From the NCBI GenBank assembly GCA_902595065.1, contig CACJOM010000001.1, forward strand, positions 193,463 to 257,462: 64,000 nucleotides of DNA, written 5' to 3'. Below are positions 35,510 through 45,651 of this stretch, piece after piece. The notes under the pieces were generated by a model that saw nothing but the letters and a program-made list of their open reading frames with translations, was not told where the DNA came from and ran no database searches. Position 1 is the stretch's first letter. The number at the start of each line of letters is the position of its first letter. The DNA comes from an uncultured SAR86 cluster bacterium (lineage in GTDB: Bacteria > Pseudomonadota > Gammaproteobacteria > Magnimaribacterales > D2472). The position numbers and the translations under genes were made by a program.

Positions 35510-37319
35510 TGTCAATCATCTTATTAAATTCAGCATTATTATCTTTTAGCTCTTTGTAGTTGCCAGAATCTATTAATTTACCATCATTGAAAAGAAAAAT
35601 TCTATTACAATCTTTGACTGTATTTAAACGATGCGCTATTAAAATAATTGTTTTTGTTTTTGATAAAGTCTTTATAGATTGCATTATAGATTTCTCAGTT
35701 AAACCGTCCAAGGCGCTTGTTGCCTCATCAAACACCAAAATGTTTGGATCTTGATATAACGCTCGTGCTATAGCTATTCTTTGTCTCTGACCTCCAGAGA
35801 GCTGAACTCCCTGTTCGCCAATAATTGTATCAACACCGTTTTGGAGTCTATTAATGGTATTTTCTAAGTTTGAAAGTTTAATCACTCTTTGAATTTGATT
35901 AGAATCTATATCTTCAAGCCTCACTCCAAATGCAATATTTTCAGCTACTGATGCATCCGCTAAGAAAATTGATTGGGGAACATAACCAATCCCATTCTGC
36001 CATGCCCGAAGATTTTCACTGGTAAGATTAATCCCATCAATAATTATCTCGCCAGAATTTTGAGAAATTAAACCAATTATTAAATCCGCTAAAGTGGATT
36101 TACCTGATCCTGATTCACCCACGAAACCAATTAGCTGGTTTGGTAGGATGGAGAGATTAATATTTTCAATTGCACATTTATCTTTATTTGGATATTTAAA
36201 ACTAAGATTAGACAGAACTAATGATTTAGAAAAAGATATTTTTCTATCATCATTTTCCTTAGAGTAGAAGTTTTTATTTGAAAGCTCAACCCAGCGGCTC
36301 ATATCCTCATAAATATTATCTAAGGCTGGAGATGATGACTTAATATATGTTGCATTTGCATAAACTTGCTGGAAAGCTGGCAGTAATTTATAAGAAGCCA
36401 TAGCAAATACTCCAAGTTTTGGCAAAATCTGTAACAAATTTCCTTGATTTTGAAAGAGCAGGAACAAAACTAAGCCAATCATTGTGCTGAAGGCAATTAA
36501 CTCAACCCAATATTTTGGTACTTCATTCATTGTTGCAATAGACCCATTAGCTCGGCCATGCAAAACTGATGCTTTGTTATACTCTGAACTAAAAATCTGG
36601 GATTTACCTAATAAGATTGTGTCCCTAATGCTTCCAAAGCCCTCATTCATAAGTTTAAATCTAGCAGTTTGCAGTTTTGTAATTAGCTCGCCTTTTTTTT
36701 GCAATCTTGAGCGGACAATATAAAAAATTAAAAAATAAATCGAGCTGAAACTCATTATTCCTATTATTGTGACTATAGGGTCTGTAATGGCCAATAAAAT
36801 AATTATGGCTAATGCTAATACTAGACGAGCATTTAACATCATAAATGGATAAACTATTCCAAGAGTAACCCGTGTACATTCAGTATTCACTTTATTCATT
36901 AAGCTGCTGCTATTATTATTAGCATGAAACAACCAACTCTGGTTCATATAATACTCATAAAGATTCGATGAAAGCGATGCTCCAAGTTGCTGAGCATAAT
37001 GCAAAAGGAATCTAATGGTTAAGGTGGAAAATAAAGTTGCCGTAGACAAAAGCAATAGAACCATAACTCCAAAAAAGATAGTAAATTGTTTGGGGCCATC
37101 AAATGAGTAAAGACCATAGAAATAGTAAAATGCACTCTCTGAGTCTAAAACAGCGGAAGGGTTGCCGGCTAATTGAAGAAAAGGACCAAAAGATGCTATT
37201 CCAGCCACCTCAGTAAATGCCATCAAAGCAACTAGTAATTGTAATCTTGCTAATTGAAATAATTGCTTATTTGACAGTATGCTTAACAGTTTTTTGAAGA
37301 CTATAAAATTATTAAGCAT
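35502..37319 (-). CDS. ABC transporter with fused permease and ATPase, PglK/MsbA-like flippase
   Basis: About 605 residues: six transmembrane helices in residues 1-320, then an ATPase with [19 protein letters not shown] (Walker A), [17 protein letters not shown] (signature), [13 protein letters not shown] (Walker B) and LIAHRLNTV (H-loop). The half-transporter layout is that of MsbA and of PglK, which flips lipid-linked glycans. No Wzx-type flippase is seen in the locus, so this protein probably flips the polymer repeat unit. I prefer the ATG that overlaps the wbpP-like stop by 8 bp over a TTG seven codons upstream. It overlaps gmd at the other end. Confidence 0.85.
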   Translation of the reverse strand: MLNNFIVFKKLLSILSNKQLFQLARLQLLVALMAFTEVAGIASFGPFLQLAGNPSAVLDSESAFYYFYGLYSFDGPKQFTIFFGVMVLLLLSTATLFSTLTIRFLLHYAQQLGASLSSNLYEYYMNQSWLFHANNNSSSLMNKVNTECTRVTLGIVYPFMMLNARLVLALAIIILLAITDPIVTIIGIMSFSSIYFLIFYIVRSRLQKKGELITKLQTARFKLMNEGFGSIRDTILLGKSQIFSSEYNKASVLHGRANGSIATMNEVPKYWVELIAFSTMIGLVLFLLFQNQGNLLQILPKLGVFAMASYKLLPAFQQVYANATYIKSSSPALDNIYEDMSRWVELSNKNFYSKENDDRKISFSKSLVLSNLSFKYPNKDKCAIENINLSILPNQLIGFVGESGSGKSTLADLIIGLISQNSGEIIIDGINLTSENLRAWQNGIGYVPQSIFLADASVAENIAFGVRLEDIDSNQIQRVIKLSNLENTINRLQNGVDTIIGEQGVQLSGGQRQRIAIARALYQDPNILVFDEATSALDGLTEKSIMQSIKTLSKTKTIILIAHRLNTVKDCNRIFLFNDGKLIDSGNYKELKDNNAEFNKMIDNA

Positions 37320-38355
37320 GCTGATTAAATTTTGAAACAAACCAAGGCAGAGATTCTCTTATCCCATTTAGTAAATTATATTCTGGGCTATAGCCCAGAA
37401 GATTCTTAATTTTTGAGATATCTGCTTGTGAATGACGAACATCTCCGGGTCTAAAATCTCTATATATTGGCTCTATGTCATATTGTATTTTGTGAGGTAT
37501 TAATTCTTGCTTTAGTATATTAAATAGGTCATTGAGGGAGTTTCTATCTCCAACAGCTACATTATAAACTTGATTCAATCCTTTTTTTTGCTGGCAAGTA
37601 GCTGCTAATAGATTTGCTTGAATTACATTCTCAATATGGCAAAAATCTCTACTGGTTTCACCGTCTCCGTTTATATGGATTTCATCTTTACGCAGCATGG
37701 CATCAATCCATCTTGGAATTACTGCTGCATATGGCCCGTTTGGACTCTGTCTTTTACCAAATACATTAAAGTATCTTAAACCTATTGAATTTAAGCCGTA
37801 ACATCTTTTAAAGACATCGGCATATAGCTCATTTACATACTTTGTAACAGCATAAGGAGATAACGGATTTCCAATAATTGATTCTTCTTTTGGAAGTGCA
37901 GGATGGTCTCCATAAGTAGAGCTACTAGCAGCATATGTAAAACTCTGAACATTTGCTTCCTTTGCAGCTAAAAGAATATTTAAGAAGCCATTAATATTTG
38001 AATTATTAGTTATGATAGGATTTTCAATTGATCTTGGAACTGAGCCAAGGGCTCCTTGGTGCAATACAAAATTAACATTTTGGCATGCTTTCTGACAATC
38101 ACTAAAACTTGAAAGGTCTCCCTGCAGAAATAAAAAATTTTTCCAAAGTTTTTCATCTATAGTATTTTTTATATCATTTAAATTTTCAATTGATCCAGTG
38201 GAAAGATTATCTAAACCAATTACCTTTTGGTTTAACAAAAGCAATTTTTCTAATAAATTACTGCCTATAAAACCAGCAACTCCAGTAACAAGCCAATAGT
38301 ACTGTTTATTTTTTAATAATTTAATGGCGGGGCTATTAATAGAATTTTCAGGCAT
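37312..38355 (-). CDS. wbpP: UDP-N-acetylglucosamine/galacturonate C4-epimerase (WbpP/TviC-like)
   Basis: A 347-residue SDR very close to Pseudomonas WbpP and Vi-antigen Tvi[81 protein letters not shown] (YxxxK) and [20 protein letters not shown] are all near-identical in order. It interconverts UDP-GlcNAc and UDP-GalNAc, or their uronic acids. It follows the WbpO-type dehydrogenase by 4 bp. Together they make UDP-GalNAcA. Confidence 0.93.
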   Translation of the reverse strand: MPENSINSPAIKLLKNKQYYWLVTGVAGFIGSNLLEKLLLLNQKVIGLDNLSTGSIENLNDIKNTIDEKLWKNFLFLQGDLSSFSDCQKACQNVNFVLHQGALGSVPRSIENPIITNNSNINGFLNILLAAKEANVQSFTYAASSSTYGDHPALPKEESIIGNPLSPYAVTKYVNELYADVFKRCYGLNSIGLRYFNVFGKRQSPNGPYAAVIPRWIDAMLRKDEIHINGDGETSRDFCHIENVIQANLLAATCQQKKGLNQVYNVAVGDRNSLNDLFNILKQELIPHKIQYDIEPIYRDFRPGDVRHSQADISKIKNLLGYSPEYNLLNGIRESLPWFVSKFNQHA

Positions 38356-38359
38356 TGAA

Positions 38360-39634
38360 TCAGAGCCTTAAATCACTTTCATCTTTTGAAAAAGTGCTTT
38401 TAAGATCAAAAAAAATATTTTTAGGCTTTCCCAGTTTTCTAATTTTATTTGAACCAAGATTAATAAAATCATCATGGCTAACTGCTAGGATAATTCCATC
38501 ATATTCCGAATTTTTTAAAGAAGAAACTTTAACAAAATTAAAATCTTGATTTTCCTCATATGCATCAATCCATGGATCACATACATCAATTGAGCATTCA
38601 TGTTTCTTTAGCAAATCTATAATATCAAATACTTTGCTATTCCTAGTATCGGGACAATTTTCTTTAAACGTTAACCCCATGATTAAAATCTTAGCATCAG
38701 CAATGTTTATATCTATTTTAATCAGCTCAGAGATAATTTTTTCAGCTACATGCATGCCCATACCATCATTTAATCTCCTTCCAGCCAAAATAACTTCTGG
38801 TTCATAATTATGTAATTGAGCTTTATGAGTTAGATAATATGGATCTACTCCTATGCAATGCCCGCCAACCAATCCTGGTCGAAAAGGTAAGAAATTCCAT
38901 TTAGTTCCAGCAGCTTTAAGAACCTCTTCTGTGTCAATGTCCAAGATATTGAATATCTTAGATAATTCATTTACAAGCGAAATATTTAGGTCACGTTGAG
39001 TATTTTCGATAACTTTTGCAGCCTCTGCAATTTGAATTGATGGAGCTTGATATGTTCCTGCCTTAATTATAGTCGCATATAGATCATTGATAATGTCTGC
39101 AGCAAACTTATTAGATCCAGAGGTAATTTTAACAATATTTGTTAAAGTATGAATTTTATCGCCTGGATTTATTCTCTCAGGACTATAACCCACGAAAAAA
39201 TCTTTATTAATTTTCAAGCCAGCACGCTCCTCAATTATTGGAACGCAAATCTCTTCGGTGACCCCAGGAAATACAGTTGACTCATAAACAACAAAATTTC
39301 CAGATGAGATATATGACGCAATGGTTTTTGTTGCTTCAGTAATTGGTTTAAGATCAGGTTTTTTATCTTGAGTAATGGGTGTAGGTACAGTCACAATAAA
39401 AAAATTACAACTTTGCAAGTCTTCAGAATTATCTGTAAATTCAAGATTATTAAGAGACTTCAATTCATCTGATGAAATTTCTAAAGTACTGTCATGGCAA
39501 TTTTTTAAATCATTAATTCTTTTAAGGTTGGTATCAAAGCCTATTACATTTCTTTTTTTAGAAAACTCAACTGCAAGGGGAAGGCCGACATACCCAAGAC
39601 CAATAACAGCAAGATTAATTTCGTTTGCCTTCAT
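38360..39634 (-). CDS. wbpO: UDP-N-acetyl-D-glucosamine/galactosamine 6-dehydrogenase (WbpO/TviB-like)
   Basis: Oxidises UDP-HexNAc to the uronic acid. The 424-residue protein matches WbpO/TviB along its length: [73 protein letters not shown] and [20 protein letters not shown] with the catalytic Cys. It differs in class from the E. coli-like Ugd at 11,932. It sits between wzz and wbpP and is the second gene of the locus as transcribed. Confidence 0.94.
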   Translation of the reverse strand: MKANEINLAVIGLGYVGLPLAVEFSKKRNVIGFDTNLKRINDLKNCHDSTLEISSDELKSLNNLEFTDNSEDLQSCNFFIVTVPTPITQDKKPDLKPITEATKTIASYISSGNFVVYESTVFPGVTEEICVPIIEERAGLKINKDFFVGYSPERINPGDKIHTLTNIVKITSGSNKFAADIINDLYATIIKAGTYQAPSIQIAEAAKVIENTQRDLNISLVNELSKIFNILDIDTEEVLKAAGTKWNFLPFRPGLVGGHCIGVDPYYLTHKAQLHNYEPEVILAGRRLNDGMGMHVAEKIISELIKIDINIADAKILIMGLTFKENCPDTRNSKVFDIIDLLKKHECSIDVCDPWIDAYEENQDFNFVKVSSLKNSEYDGIILAVSHDDFINLGSNKIRKLGKPKNIFFDLKSTFSKDESDLRL

Positions 39635-39662
39635 GATCTAATTTTATGAAACATATTTGTAA

Positions 39663-40583
39663 TTAAATTTTATTAAGTGCTTTTCTAAAGTAATAAAAAC
39701 CCAATACGCCAATGATCGAGATGATGAAGCCGATAAAAGTAAAAGTTAGAACAATTTGTTTTCTTTTAGGAAATGATCTCAATTCAGAGACATATGGCAC
39801 ATCTAAAGGATCAATAGCATAATTTATTCTTACATTTGCAAATGTAAGCTTTTTTAATTCAGATTCAATAAGCTGGCTTATTGAAAGTTGAACCGCTGAA
39901 TCTTTTACTACGCCTAATTGATTGTAAAGATAATCTAGCGCCTCCTCAGATTCTTGTATGTCTTTTTTGCGTTCAGCTGAATTAAATTCTTTAATAATTA
40001 GCTCAAGGAAATCTCTAGCAAATATTGGAGAACCATGAGATACCTCCATGTAAATCATTCCGCTTCTTGGAGGGCTCGTTGCAGATAGCATAGATAAGTA
40101 TTTCATATGAGCTTTTTGAAATGACAAAGGTGTATTATCAATTAGATCTTTCCTTTCGATACCTATTTTTTTGAACGAAGAAGATTTTTTATCATGATCA
40201 AAACTCTCGAAAGCCATAATATGATCTAAAACGCCCTCATAACCAATTAAGGATTCAAAAAACATACGAGATTTTAGTGAGGAAATTATCAATGAGGCAT
40301 CAGGAGCTTTGCTACTAAAGTTAATTCCAGTTAGAGCAGTTAAGCCTCCTTGAGTTGACGAAACTTGCCCTATTCCGCTACTAGAACTAACAGGAACTAC
40401 TATTGCAGATGATGTCCATTTTTCAGAGACAATAAGTGAATACCCAATAGAGGATAAAGCAAAAATAGAAATAATAATTAATTGAGCTGGTAAATATCTT
40501 TTGAGAACTGATAATATTTCCCTAATGTTTATCTCTTCAAAATTATTGGGATCATTGCTGCTTTCTTGATTATTATTTTCCAT
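39663..40583 (-). CDS. Wzz-family chain-length determinant protein
   Basis: A 306-residue inner-membrane polysaccharide co-polymerase that sets chain length. INIREILSVLKRYLPAQ precedes the first membrane helix (about 33-53), a large periplasmic region follows, and a second helix lies near 278-300 after the conserved Pro-rich part (DPLDVPYVSELRSFPKRK). No cytoplasmic kinase domain, so it is the Wzz rather than the Wzc type. It is the first gene of the locus as transcribed, 64 bp after tRNA-Cys, and may be read from the core operon upstream or from its own AT-rich spacer. Confidence 0.85.
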   Translation of the reverse strand: MENNNQESSNDPNNFEEINIREILSVLKRYLPAQLIIISIFALSSIGYSLIVSEKWTSSAIVVPVSSSSGIGQVSSTQGGLTALTGINFSSKAPDASLIISSLKSRMFFESLIGYEGVLDHIMAFESFDHDKKSSSFKKIGIERKDLIDNTPLSFQKAHMKYLSMLSATSPPRSGMIYMEVSHGSPIFARDFLELIIKEFNSAERKKDIQESEEALDYLYNQLGVVKDSAVQLSISQLIESELKKLTFANVRINYAIDPLDVPYVSELRSFPKRKQIVLTFTFIGFIISIIGVLGFYYFRKALNKI

Positions 40584-40646
40584 AGTTCAGTTATGTAAAT
40601 TTAAAATTAAAATATTATTTTATCATTCATTTTAGCTTTAATGATA

Positions 40647-40720
40647 TGGAGGCTGAAGCCGGAATCGAACCGGCGTTAACGGCTTTGCAGGCCGCTGCAT
40701 AACCACTCTGCCATCCAGCC
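40647..40720 (-). tRNA. tRNA-Cys(GCA)
   Basis: The 74-base gene folds as a tRNA: a 7-bp acceptor (GGCTGGA with TTCAGCC, one G-U pair), the anticodon loop CTGCAAA with GCA, the T-arm GGTTCGATTCC, and an encoded CCA end. Its 5' end touches the pgsA stop codon with no spacer. Position after uvrC-pgsA matches other gammaproteobacteria, where tRNA-Gly, -Cys and -Leu follow pgsA; here only Cys remains. It marks the border between core genes and the polysaccharide locus. Confidence 0.97.
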
Positions 40721-41257
40721 TTATCTTTTAAATGTTGCTATTGTATATGAAAGTCCAGTTTGAAGAGTAACTATTAATGCTAAAATCAATAAGAAATTTG
40801 AAAGAAAAATAATTAATGAATTCTCTATGTAAAGACCAAATAAAAAACTAGCAAATGTTAAAAATTGTAAGCTTGTTTTAATCTTTGCTAGATAGGTAAC
40901 ATTTGTAGCACTATCATTTCCATTTTTAGCATTAAAATCTCTCAATGCTCCAACCCAATACTCTCTTACTAGTATTATTCCGCCAATCATGCCAATAAAA
41001 ATACTGGAAAATTCTATGCTAAGCGCAAGAATTAAAAATGTTGTCAGTATCTTATCTGCAATTGGATCAAGAATTGCTCCAATAATAGACTCAAGATTAT
41101 ATTTTCTTGCAAGGAAACCATCCCAATAATCAGAAATACTAGCAAGAAAAAAAAGAAACAATGCCCAACCATATGAATCATACAAAGTAATTAACATAAA
41201 AATGATAGGAGCAATTAAAATCCTGAAATATGTAAGGAATTGAATGAAGTAATTCAT
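40721..41257 (-). CDS. pgsA: CDP-diacylglycerol-glycerol-3-phosphate 3-phosphatidyltransferase
   Basis: Integral membrane enzyme of phosphatidylglycerol synthesis. The CDP-alcohol phosphatidyltransferase signature is complete (DYWDGFLARKYN, then GAILDPIADK), with D-G-A-R and the later G and two D residues in order. About five to six membrane helices; 178 residues is normal. It starts in an ATGA overlap with the uvrC stop. Confidence 0.95.
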   Translation of the reverse strand: MNYFIQFLTYFRILIAPIIFMLITLYDSYGWALFLFFLASISDYWDGFLARKYNLESIIGAILDPIADKILTTFLILALSIEFSSIFIGMIGGIILVREYWVGALRDFNAKNGNDSATNVTYLAKIKTSLQFLTFASFLFGLYIENSLIIFLSNFLLILALIVTLQTGLSYTIATFKR

Positions 41258-43038
41258 GATCTATAAAATATATTTATCTCTTTAGCTAGTTTAATACTTA
41301 TTCCTGAAACCTTACATAGATCATCTATGGAAGCTGATTTAATTGATCTGATAGATTTAAAGTAATTCATTAGATCTTTTTTCTTTTTTGGGCCAAGCCC
41401 TTTTATATTATCAAGAGAGGATTTCTTTATAGACTTATTTTTTTTCTTCCTATTGCTTGTAATAGCAAACCTGTGAGATTCATCTCGAATTTGTTGAAGA
41501 AGTAAAAATCCTGGGCTATCCTTAGACATCTCAATAATTCCATCTCTAGAAAGAATAGTTTCTGTAGATCTGACTCTTTTAGATCCCTTAACAATGCTAA
41601 GTATCATTGGTGACTTTTTAGCTAAAACAGAAAAAGCGCTCAAAGCAACCTCTAGCTGAAGCTTGCCTCCATCAATTAAAATAATATCTGGTAATGGATT
41701 AATGTTTTTTTTATTGATTCTTCTTTCGAGAACATGCCTCATAGAGGCTATATCATTTCCAGAAAATTCCTTAGGTATATTGAAAAGCCTATAATCTTTT
41801 TTTTCTGGTCCATGAGATGAAAACCTTACAGCTGAGGCCACAGCATCCTGTCCGCCATGATGACTTATATCAAAACCTTCTATTGTTAGGTTTTTTCTTT
41901 TTAAACCTATGTTTAAAAGAAGATCCTTGATTGCAAATGAATATTTATCAGCCTTATTAATCCTATTATCAATAACTTGATTAGCATTTAATTTGCTTAA
42001 TTTGGCTAGTTTCCTAATATTTGAATTAATGCTTGCTGAAATTGAAATTTTTTTTTCAAATTTTAGTTTCACTGCTTTTTTAATTAGAGGCAAATTAGGG
42101 GGCTTAATATTTAGAATAATTTTCTTAGGCAAAGAGAAGCTATTTTGATAATAAGAAAATATTAAACTTTGAAAAAGGCTGTCTGTATCATGTAATTGAT
42201 TGCCCTTTAAATAATAAGTTTTGGTCCCTCTGATTTTTCCATCTCTGATTGATAATATGCATATCCCAGTTCTATCAAGCTTGGAAACACATGTAAAAAA
42301 ATCAACGCTGGTTAAAGAGCTATTGATTGATTGCTCTTGCTGAAGTAAATCTAAGCTTTTAATTCTTTTTTTAATCTCTTGCGCTCTTTCAAATTCTTGC
42401 TGATCAGCTAATTTATGCATTTTAGTTATCATTAATGATTTAGTTTGTTTTCCAGAAGATGATAAATAATGTTGAGAAGATGCAATGTCTGCTTGATAGC
42501 TAGCTTCAGAAATCAAGTTAACGCACGGGGCAGAACAACGTTGCATTTGATGCTCAATACACGGTCTAGACCTGTTATTAAATGTTGTATCGCTACAATT
42601 TCTAATCTGGTAAATCTTTTGCAGGTCTTTAATGGTTGCCTTTACAGCTTGAGCACTTATGAAGGGACCAAAAAAATTGTTTGAAACGGCATGTTTTGAT
42701 CTCTTTATACTGATACTGGGATATTTATGATCCATTGAAAAATGGATATATGGATATGTCTTATCATCACGCAAGAGAATATTAAATCTAGGTAAATTTT
42801 CCTTGATTAAGGATTGCTCTAAAAGGAGAGCCTCAGCCTCTGTATTTGTTGAAAAAGTTTCGATGTTGTCTGTAAGGGTTTTGATTTGATACGTTTTCCT
42901 ATCCTTAAAAGATTTACCAAAATATGAGGAGACTCTTTTTCTTAAATTCTTTGCTTTACCAATATAGATAATTTTATTTTTGGAAAAAAATTTGTATATT
43001 CCAGGAGTATTGGGAACTTGCTTTAAATCTAGAGCCAT
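41254..43038 (-). CDS. uvrC: Excinuclease ABC subunit C
   Basis: Nucleotide-excision repair endonuclease making both incisions. 594 residues with the expected order: GIY-YIG domain (PNTPGIYKFFSKNKIIYIGK at 8-27), Cys-containing middle (RSRPCIEHQMQRCSAPCVN), UVR motif (about 200-235), RNase H-like nuclease (EGFDISHHGGQDAVAS, DIILIDGGKLQLE) and C-terminal helix-hairpin-helix repeats (NIKGLGPKKKKDLM). It overlaps the pgi stop by 1 bp and is coupled to pgsA downstream. The gacA regulator often found upstream is replaced by pgi. Confidence 0.97.
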   Translation of the reverse strand: MALDLKQVPNTPGIYKFFSKNKIIYIGKAKNLRKRVSSYFGKSFKDRKTYQIKTLTDNIETFSTNTEAEALLLEQSLIKENLPRFNILLRDDKTYPYIHFSMDHKYPSISIKRSKHAVSNNFFGPFISAQAVKATIKDLQKIYQIRNCSDTTFNNRSRPCIEHQMQRCSAPCVNLISEASYQADIASSQHYLSSSGKQTKSLMITKMHKLADQQEFERAQEIKKRIKSLDLLQQEQSINSSLTSVDFFTCVSKLDRTGICILSIRDGKIRGTKTYYLKGNQLHDTDSLFQSLIFSYYQNSFSLPKKIILNIKPPNLPLIKKAVKLKFEKKISISASINSNIRKLAKLSKLNANQVIDNRINKADKYSFAIKDLLLNIGLKRKNLTIEGFDISHHGGQDAVASAVRFSSHGPEKKDYRLFNIPKEFSGNDIASMRHVLERRINKKNINPLPDIILIDGGKLQLEVALSAFSVLAKKSPMILSIVKGSKRVRSTETILSRDGIIEMSKDSPGFLLLQQIRDESHRFAITSNRKKKNKSIKKSSLDNIKGLGPKKKKDLMNYFKSIRSIKSASIDDLCKVSGISIKLAKEINIFYRS

Positions 43039-44417
43039 TAACTAAGAAATTTCTTTGCTATCAGTTTTCCAGCAGCAACTCCATATTGATCAAATGGGTT
43101 AATTTGTAACATGCATGCAGTTACAAAAACTCTATGCTCCCAGGTTGCAAGCAGAAAACCAAGCCCTTCAAGCGAAAACTTGTTTAGTTGGAAAAGATTG
43201 ACAGGAGAGTTGCTGTTTGTTTGCTCAAGTGAATTACTAGAAACCTTGAAATTAGAGGATAATAATGAAGCTTGTCCTTTTGCTTGAGCTGATGATAGTG
43301 GGCTATTACTTGAATCTGAATAAATAATATCTGTACAAAATTCTGCTGTACCTTGATGCAATAATTGAAAGTATGAATGCTGAGCTGTAGAACCAAAGCC
43401 CCCAAATACTGACTGGCCTGTTTGTTTAAAAATAGATCTTGGATGTGGTTGCTTACCAAGTGATTCCATCTCAAGTTGTTGGATATAATTAGCCAGTGAT
43501 CGCAATTTCCAATTATAGGAAAGCACAACTCTATTTTTTTTATTTCTAAAATTGCTAAACCATAAATCTGAAAATACTAAAGTTTTAATAAATTTTTGAT
43601 ATTGACGATCTTCTTTTGCATTCCCTATCATCATTTTATCTGCTGAAAAGCCTCCCTTTAAAAATAAAGAAAGATTATTTTCCAAGGCAGCACTAAGGGA
43701 AATTGGTGACCAAATAGAGTATCTACCTCCAACTGTGTCAGGAAATGGAACAATGCAATCCTCTGGAAAGCCTAAAGTTTTTGCTTTTTTTAAATTTGCT
43801 GTGATTACTAATGAATTAGTTGAATTTCTTTCTTTACCCAACCATTTTAAACATGAAAGGGTTTCATCTGTCGAAAGTGATTTGGATGAAAAAATATATA
43901 AATTCTTTTGTCCACTCAATGGTTTTAATATTGAATTAAATTCATCTCTATCAGGCCCAGATATAAAATAATAATTAAATTTTGATGCTTTATGATTCGT
44001 GAATTCTTGCAGTAATTTAGGCCCTTCATAAGAACCACCTATACCAAAAGTAATAATATTCTTAAAGCCCTCTTTTTTAATCCTTTGAATAAAAGGTTCT
44101 GTATTTTTTATCAAATTAAATTCTGACAATTTTCGATTAATGCGGTATTGGTGATGTAAAGCTGGTCTATTTTCTGTTTTATTAACTACTTTCCCCCTAA
44201 AAAGATCTTCTAAGGAGCCTTTTAGATCTAATTTAAGTGCAAGCTCATCAAATGTTCTATAGTGCTGGGCTGAGAAATCCTTTAAATAGGGCTGATAATT
44301 TAAAAATTCTGATTTAAATTTAAAAGATAGTTTTCTTTTTGCATCCTCATTCTTAGACAGTCTCTTTAGATCCGAGAAAATACTTTGAATTGATCTACTA
44401 TTTTTCAATTGAATCAC
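43038..44417 (-). CDS. pgi: Glucose-6-phosphate isomerase (compact)
   Basis: Interconverts glucose-6-phosphate and fructose-6-phosphate. NKTENRPALHH, FGIGGSYEGPKLL, SSKSLSTDETL, TVGGRYSIWSPI, QQLEMESLGK and QHSYFQLLHQGT are the family motifs, and EHRVFVTACMLQINPFDQYG ends the protein. At 459 residues it is about 90 shorter than E. coli Pgi (549), mainly in the N-terminal and loop regions, but the active-site motifs remain. The start is GTG inside the pyrF end, a 20-bp overlap. It provides hexose phosphates for the nucleotide-sugar routes. Confidence 0.93.
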   Translation of the reverse strand: MIQLKNSRSIQSIFSDLKRLSKNEDAKRKLSFKFKSEFLNYQPYLKDFSAQHYRTFDELALKLDLKGSLEDLFRGKVVNKTENRPALHHQYRINRKLSEFNLIKNTEPFIQRIKKEGFKNIITFGIGGSYEGPKLLQEFTNHKASKFNYYFISGPDRDEFNSILKPLSGQKNLYIFSSKSLSTDETLSCLKWLGKERNSTNSLVITANLKKAKTLGFPEDCIVPFPDTVGGRYSIWSPISLSAALENNLSLFLKGGFSADKMMIGNAKEDRQYQKFIKTLVFSDLWFSNFRNKKNRVVLSYNWKLRSLANYIQQLEMESLGKQPHPRSIFKQTGQSVFGGFGSTAQHSYFQLLHQGTAEFCTDIIYSDSSNSPLSSAQAKGQASLLSSNFKVSSNSLEQTNSNSPVNLFQLNKFSLEGLGFLLATWEHRVFVTACMLQINPFDQYGVAAGKLIAKKFLS

Positions 44418-45081
44418 TAAAAGTATTTAATGCTCTTGAGATATTTTGAGCTTGGGTAATTGGTCTACCTATCACCAAAAAAGTAGCGCCCTTATCAATA
44501 GCCTCTTTTGCAGTCATAATTCTTGCTTGATCATCTTGTACTTTAATATCTCTGATTCCTGGTGTGATTTTTATTGAATCAAAATTCAACATTTTATTGG
44601 ACATTTCTAGCTCATGAGGTGAACAAACAACTCCATCTAAATTTGCTTTAACAGCTATTTGAAATAAATTTTTAATTTGATGATTAAGTTTATTATTAAA
44701 TAAAGCCATTGTGTCTGACTCTTCTAAACTTGTAAGTATCGATACCCCAATAACTTTTGCATCAATGGATTTCCCTGCAAGCATAGCTTTCTTAAGCATC
44801 TCTTCGCCACCTGATATATGAACAGTCAGCATATCAATATCGCAATCACGAAAGCCTAAGATTGCTTCATGAACAGTGTTTGGTATGTCATGTAGTTTTA
44901 AATCTAAGAAGATTTTAAAACCGCGCGAAGATACTTCCTTTAAAAATGATTTACCTATTGAATTAAAAACCACACTTCCTATTTTAACTTTACAAAGATC
45001 TGGATTAAGTTGATCTAAGATCGCATTAGCTTCTATAAGATCATATGTATCAATTGCTACAATTATTCTTGGATCAGTCAT
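44398..45081 (-). CDS. pyrF: Orotidine 5'-phosphate decarboxylase
   Basis: Last step of UMP synthesis. A 227-residue TIM barrel with IIVAIDTYDL at the N-terminus, the catalytic FLDLKLHDIPNTV (D-x-K-x-x-D), GVVCSPHE and the phosphate-binding ITPGIR and FLVIGRPIT. Starts 8 bp inside ihfB and ends overlapping pgi. The ihfB-pyrF neighbourhood is normal for gammaproteobacteria. Confidence 0.95.
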   Translation of the reverse strand: MTDPRIIVAIDTYDLIEANAILDQLNPDLCKVKIGSVVFNSIGKSFLKEVSSRGFKIFLDLKLHDIPNTVHEAILGFRDCDIDMLTVHISGGEEMLKKAMLAGKSIDAKVIGVSILTSLEESDTMALFNNKLNHQIKNLFQIAVKANLDGVVCSPHELEMSNKMLNFDSIKITPGIRDIKVQDDQARIMTAKEAIDKGATFLVIGRPITQAQNISRALNTFSDSIEK

Positions 45082-45370
45082 TGATTTGAAGGAGTTTTTT
45101 AGAAGCTTTGAAATGCATAATAGAAGTTTCGCCTAAATAAGATTCTTGTTTTGTTTTAGGATTAATAAATCTTCTTGGTCTGATTGTTTTTTTTGAGAAT
45201 GAGCCGAAGCCTCTTATTTCAACCCTATTATCTAGTGCAACAGTATTAATAATTTCTTGCAGCACTAAATCAATGCCTTCAATAATTATTTCATCATTTA
45301 AAGACGGAAATTTTCTTGATAAATGGATAGCTAAATCAGATTTGTTAAAGTTTTGCACCTGCTTTTTCAT
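45074..45370 (-). CDS. ihfB: Integration host factor subunit beta
   Basis: DNA-bending HU/IHF-family protein, 98 residues. NKSDLAIHLSRKF at the start, RVEIRGFGSFSKKTIRPRR in the beta-arm base and INPKTKQE at the arm tip match IhfB. The RxEIRGFGSF form and the pyrF neighbour favour the beta subunit. It begins 2 bp after the ihfA stop, which is unusual because the two subunits are normally encoded far apart. Confidence 0.85.
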   Translation of the reverse strand: MKKQVQNFNKSDLAIHLSRKFPSLNDEIIIEGIDLVLQEIINTVALDNRVEIRGFGSFSKKTIRPRRFINPKTKQESYLGETSIMHFKASKKLLQIND

Positions 45371-45372
45371 TT

Positions 45373-45651
45373 TTAATTTAAAAAATATTTAGCTTTTGAG
45401 GTTGGGCTAAAACGTACTTTATTTTGAGATGGAATTCTGTAATTTTCCATGCTCTTTGGATTTCTACCCATCCTTTCTTTTGTTACATAGGTTTCAAAAG
45501 AACCAAATCCAGAAAGCTTAAGATTCTTTTGAGATCTTAGGGTCATTTTGATGGCTTGAAAAAATTCATCTACCAAAGAGTCAGAGATATCAACAGAAAG
45601 CTTTAATTCTTTTTTTAATGTTGCGCTTAGATGCTTTTTGGTCAAATTCAT
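45373..45651 (-). CDS. ihfA: Integration host factor subunit alpha
   Basis: A 92-residue HU/IHF-family protein. LTKKHLSATLKKEL, LKLSGFGSFETY and MGRNPKSMENYRIP fit IhfA, whose arm base reads KLSGFG. It overlaps the pheT stop by an ATGA, the standard pheT-ihfA arrangement. Together with IhfB it would form the heterodimer that sharply bends DNA. An HU-type homodimer role is less likely given the paired subunits. Confidence 0.87.
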   Translation of the reverse strand: MNLTKKHLSATLKKELKLSVDISDSLVDEFFQAIKMTLRSQKNLKLSGFGSFETYVTKERMGRNPKSMENYRIPSQNKVRFSPTSKAKYFLN

